Origin: Microbulbifer guangxiensis
GTDB taxonomy: Bacteria > Pseudomonadota > Gammaproteobacteria > Pseudomonadales > Cellvibrionaceae
NCBI RefSeq assembly: GCF_021729075.1
Contig: NZ_JAJSAQ010000001.1
Coordinates: 629,997-693,996 of the forward strand
Direction: 5' to 3'
DNA: 64,000 bases
How positions within the stretch are numbered: the first letter of the stretch is position 1; every line of letters begins with the position of its first letter. The notes below the pieces were generated by a model. The model ran no database searches and was not told where the DNA came from. It was given only the letters and a program-made list of their open reading frames with translations. Of the stretch, positions 63,681 to 64,000 are shown piece after piece. A program made the translations under genes and the position numbers.

Positions 63681-64000
63681 ATGACCAGTATTGCCGAGCT
63701 CAATCCCAAGCCTCTGTGGAAGCATTTTGCCAAACTGTGCGAAATCCCCCGCCCCTCCAAACACGAGGAGAAGGTCGTGGCCTATATCCTCGATTTCTGT
63801 AAGGAGCGCGGCCTGGAGGTCAAGCTGGACCAGATCGGCAACGTCATCATCAAGAAACCGGCCACGCCGGGCATGGAAGACCGCAAAATCCTGGCCATGC
63901 AGAGCCATGTGGACATGGTGCCGCAGAAGAATGCCGACACCGACCACGACTTCCTGAAGGATCCTATCAAGGCCCATGTGGACGGCGAATGGGTGACCGC
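63681..64000 (+). CDS. pepD: Aminoacyl-histidine dipeptidase PepD (partial, cut by window end)
   Basis: The first 106 residues of a cytosolic M20-type dipeptidase. The start matches PepD closely: LNPKPLWKHFAKLCEIPRPS, then DQIGNVIIKKPATPGMEDRK and the first zinc motif AMQSHVDMVPQKN (HxD). The rest lies beyond the window. PepD hydrolyses beta-Ala-His and other unusual dipeptides. The upstream spacer to rnb is about 200 bases and carries a palindromic repeat. Confidence 0.93.
   Translation, partial: MTSIAELNPKPLWKHFAKLCEIPRPSKHEEKVVAYILDFCKERGLEVKLDQIGNVIIKKPATPGMEDRKILAMQSHVDMVPQKNADTDHDFLKDPIKAHVDGEWVT

Noticed and set aside
1..64000. CRISPR arrays, insertion sequences, prophage or integrative elements
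   Set aside because: No regularly spaced direct repeats, transposase, integrase or phage structural genes were seen; base composition and gene types are uniform apart from short AT-rich promoters.

Overview
The window is about 60% G+C and densely packed with genes. It has the look of a chromosome segment from a marine or soil gammaproteobacterium. Three features point towards the Pseudomonas/Cellvibrionales (Microbulbifer-like) side: a TyrA-AroA fusion protein next to PheA and SerC, a ubiG-mupP-yciK block, and a fused indolepyruvate:ferredoxin oxidoreductase. The genus is inference. I see no rRNA, tRNA, CRISPR array, transposase, integrase or prophage.

Layout. Positions 1-8.3 kb (minus strand) carry cmk, tyrA-aroA, pheA, serC and gyrA: aromatic amino acid and serine synthesis plus DNA gyrase. 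Positions 8.5-12.2 kb (plus) carry mtaD, ubiG, mupP and yciK. Positions 12.2-21.5 kb are a mixed envelope region: a VOC protein, a membrane-anchored acidic repeat protein, a YceI protein, a divergent sigma-70 factor, a PagL-like lipid A deacylase behind a perfect 15-bp dyad, two GT4 glycosyltransferases, a TraB/GumN protein and an OprP-type porin. Positions 21.5-25.9 kb carry the indolepyruvate oxidoreductase and a divergent Lrp-type regulator. Positions 25.9-31.1 kb hold a shikimate-kinase-like protein, a hexapeptide acyltransferase and a glycosyltransferase/methyltransferase/toroid-protein cluster. Then comes OmpW.

Positions 32.4-46.7 kb, all on the minus strand, form the most interesting block. 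It encodes two secreted cyanophycinases of different architecture, an isoaspartyl dipeptidase, aspartate ammonia-lyase, a YfcC-type carrier, a TonB-dependent receptor, a GlxA-type AraC regulator, and a putrescine aminotransferase with a gamma-glutamylputrescine synthetase. Read together they suggest growth on external cyanophycin (multi-L-arginyl-poly-L-aspartate). The polymer would be cut outside the cytoplasm to beta-Asp-Arg, imported, split to Asp and Arg, and Asp would be deaminated to fumarate. Arg could pass through putrescine, but the steps from Arg to putrescine are not in the window. The dipeptidase lacks the first metal-binding His of the HxH motif and has Glu in place of the carboxylated Lys, so its metal centre should differ from the Escherichia coli enzyme. 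A 66-base multi-helix inverted-repeat element lies upstream of the receptor gene.

Positions 46.9-64 kb hold a patatin/GntR/DUF6122 operon, a glyoxalase-like protein, a class V aminotransferase-fold protein, a SIMPL lipoprotein, a secreted amidohydrolase, a glutathione transferase, an MscS channel, a RimK protein with an added TrkA-C domain, an M16 protease, leucine dehydrogenase, an RNase II-family exoribonuclease and the start of pepD, which is cut by the window end.
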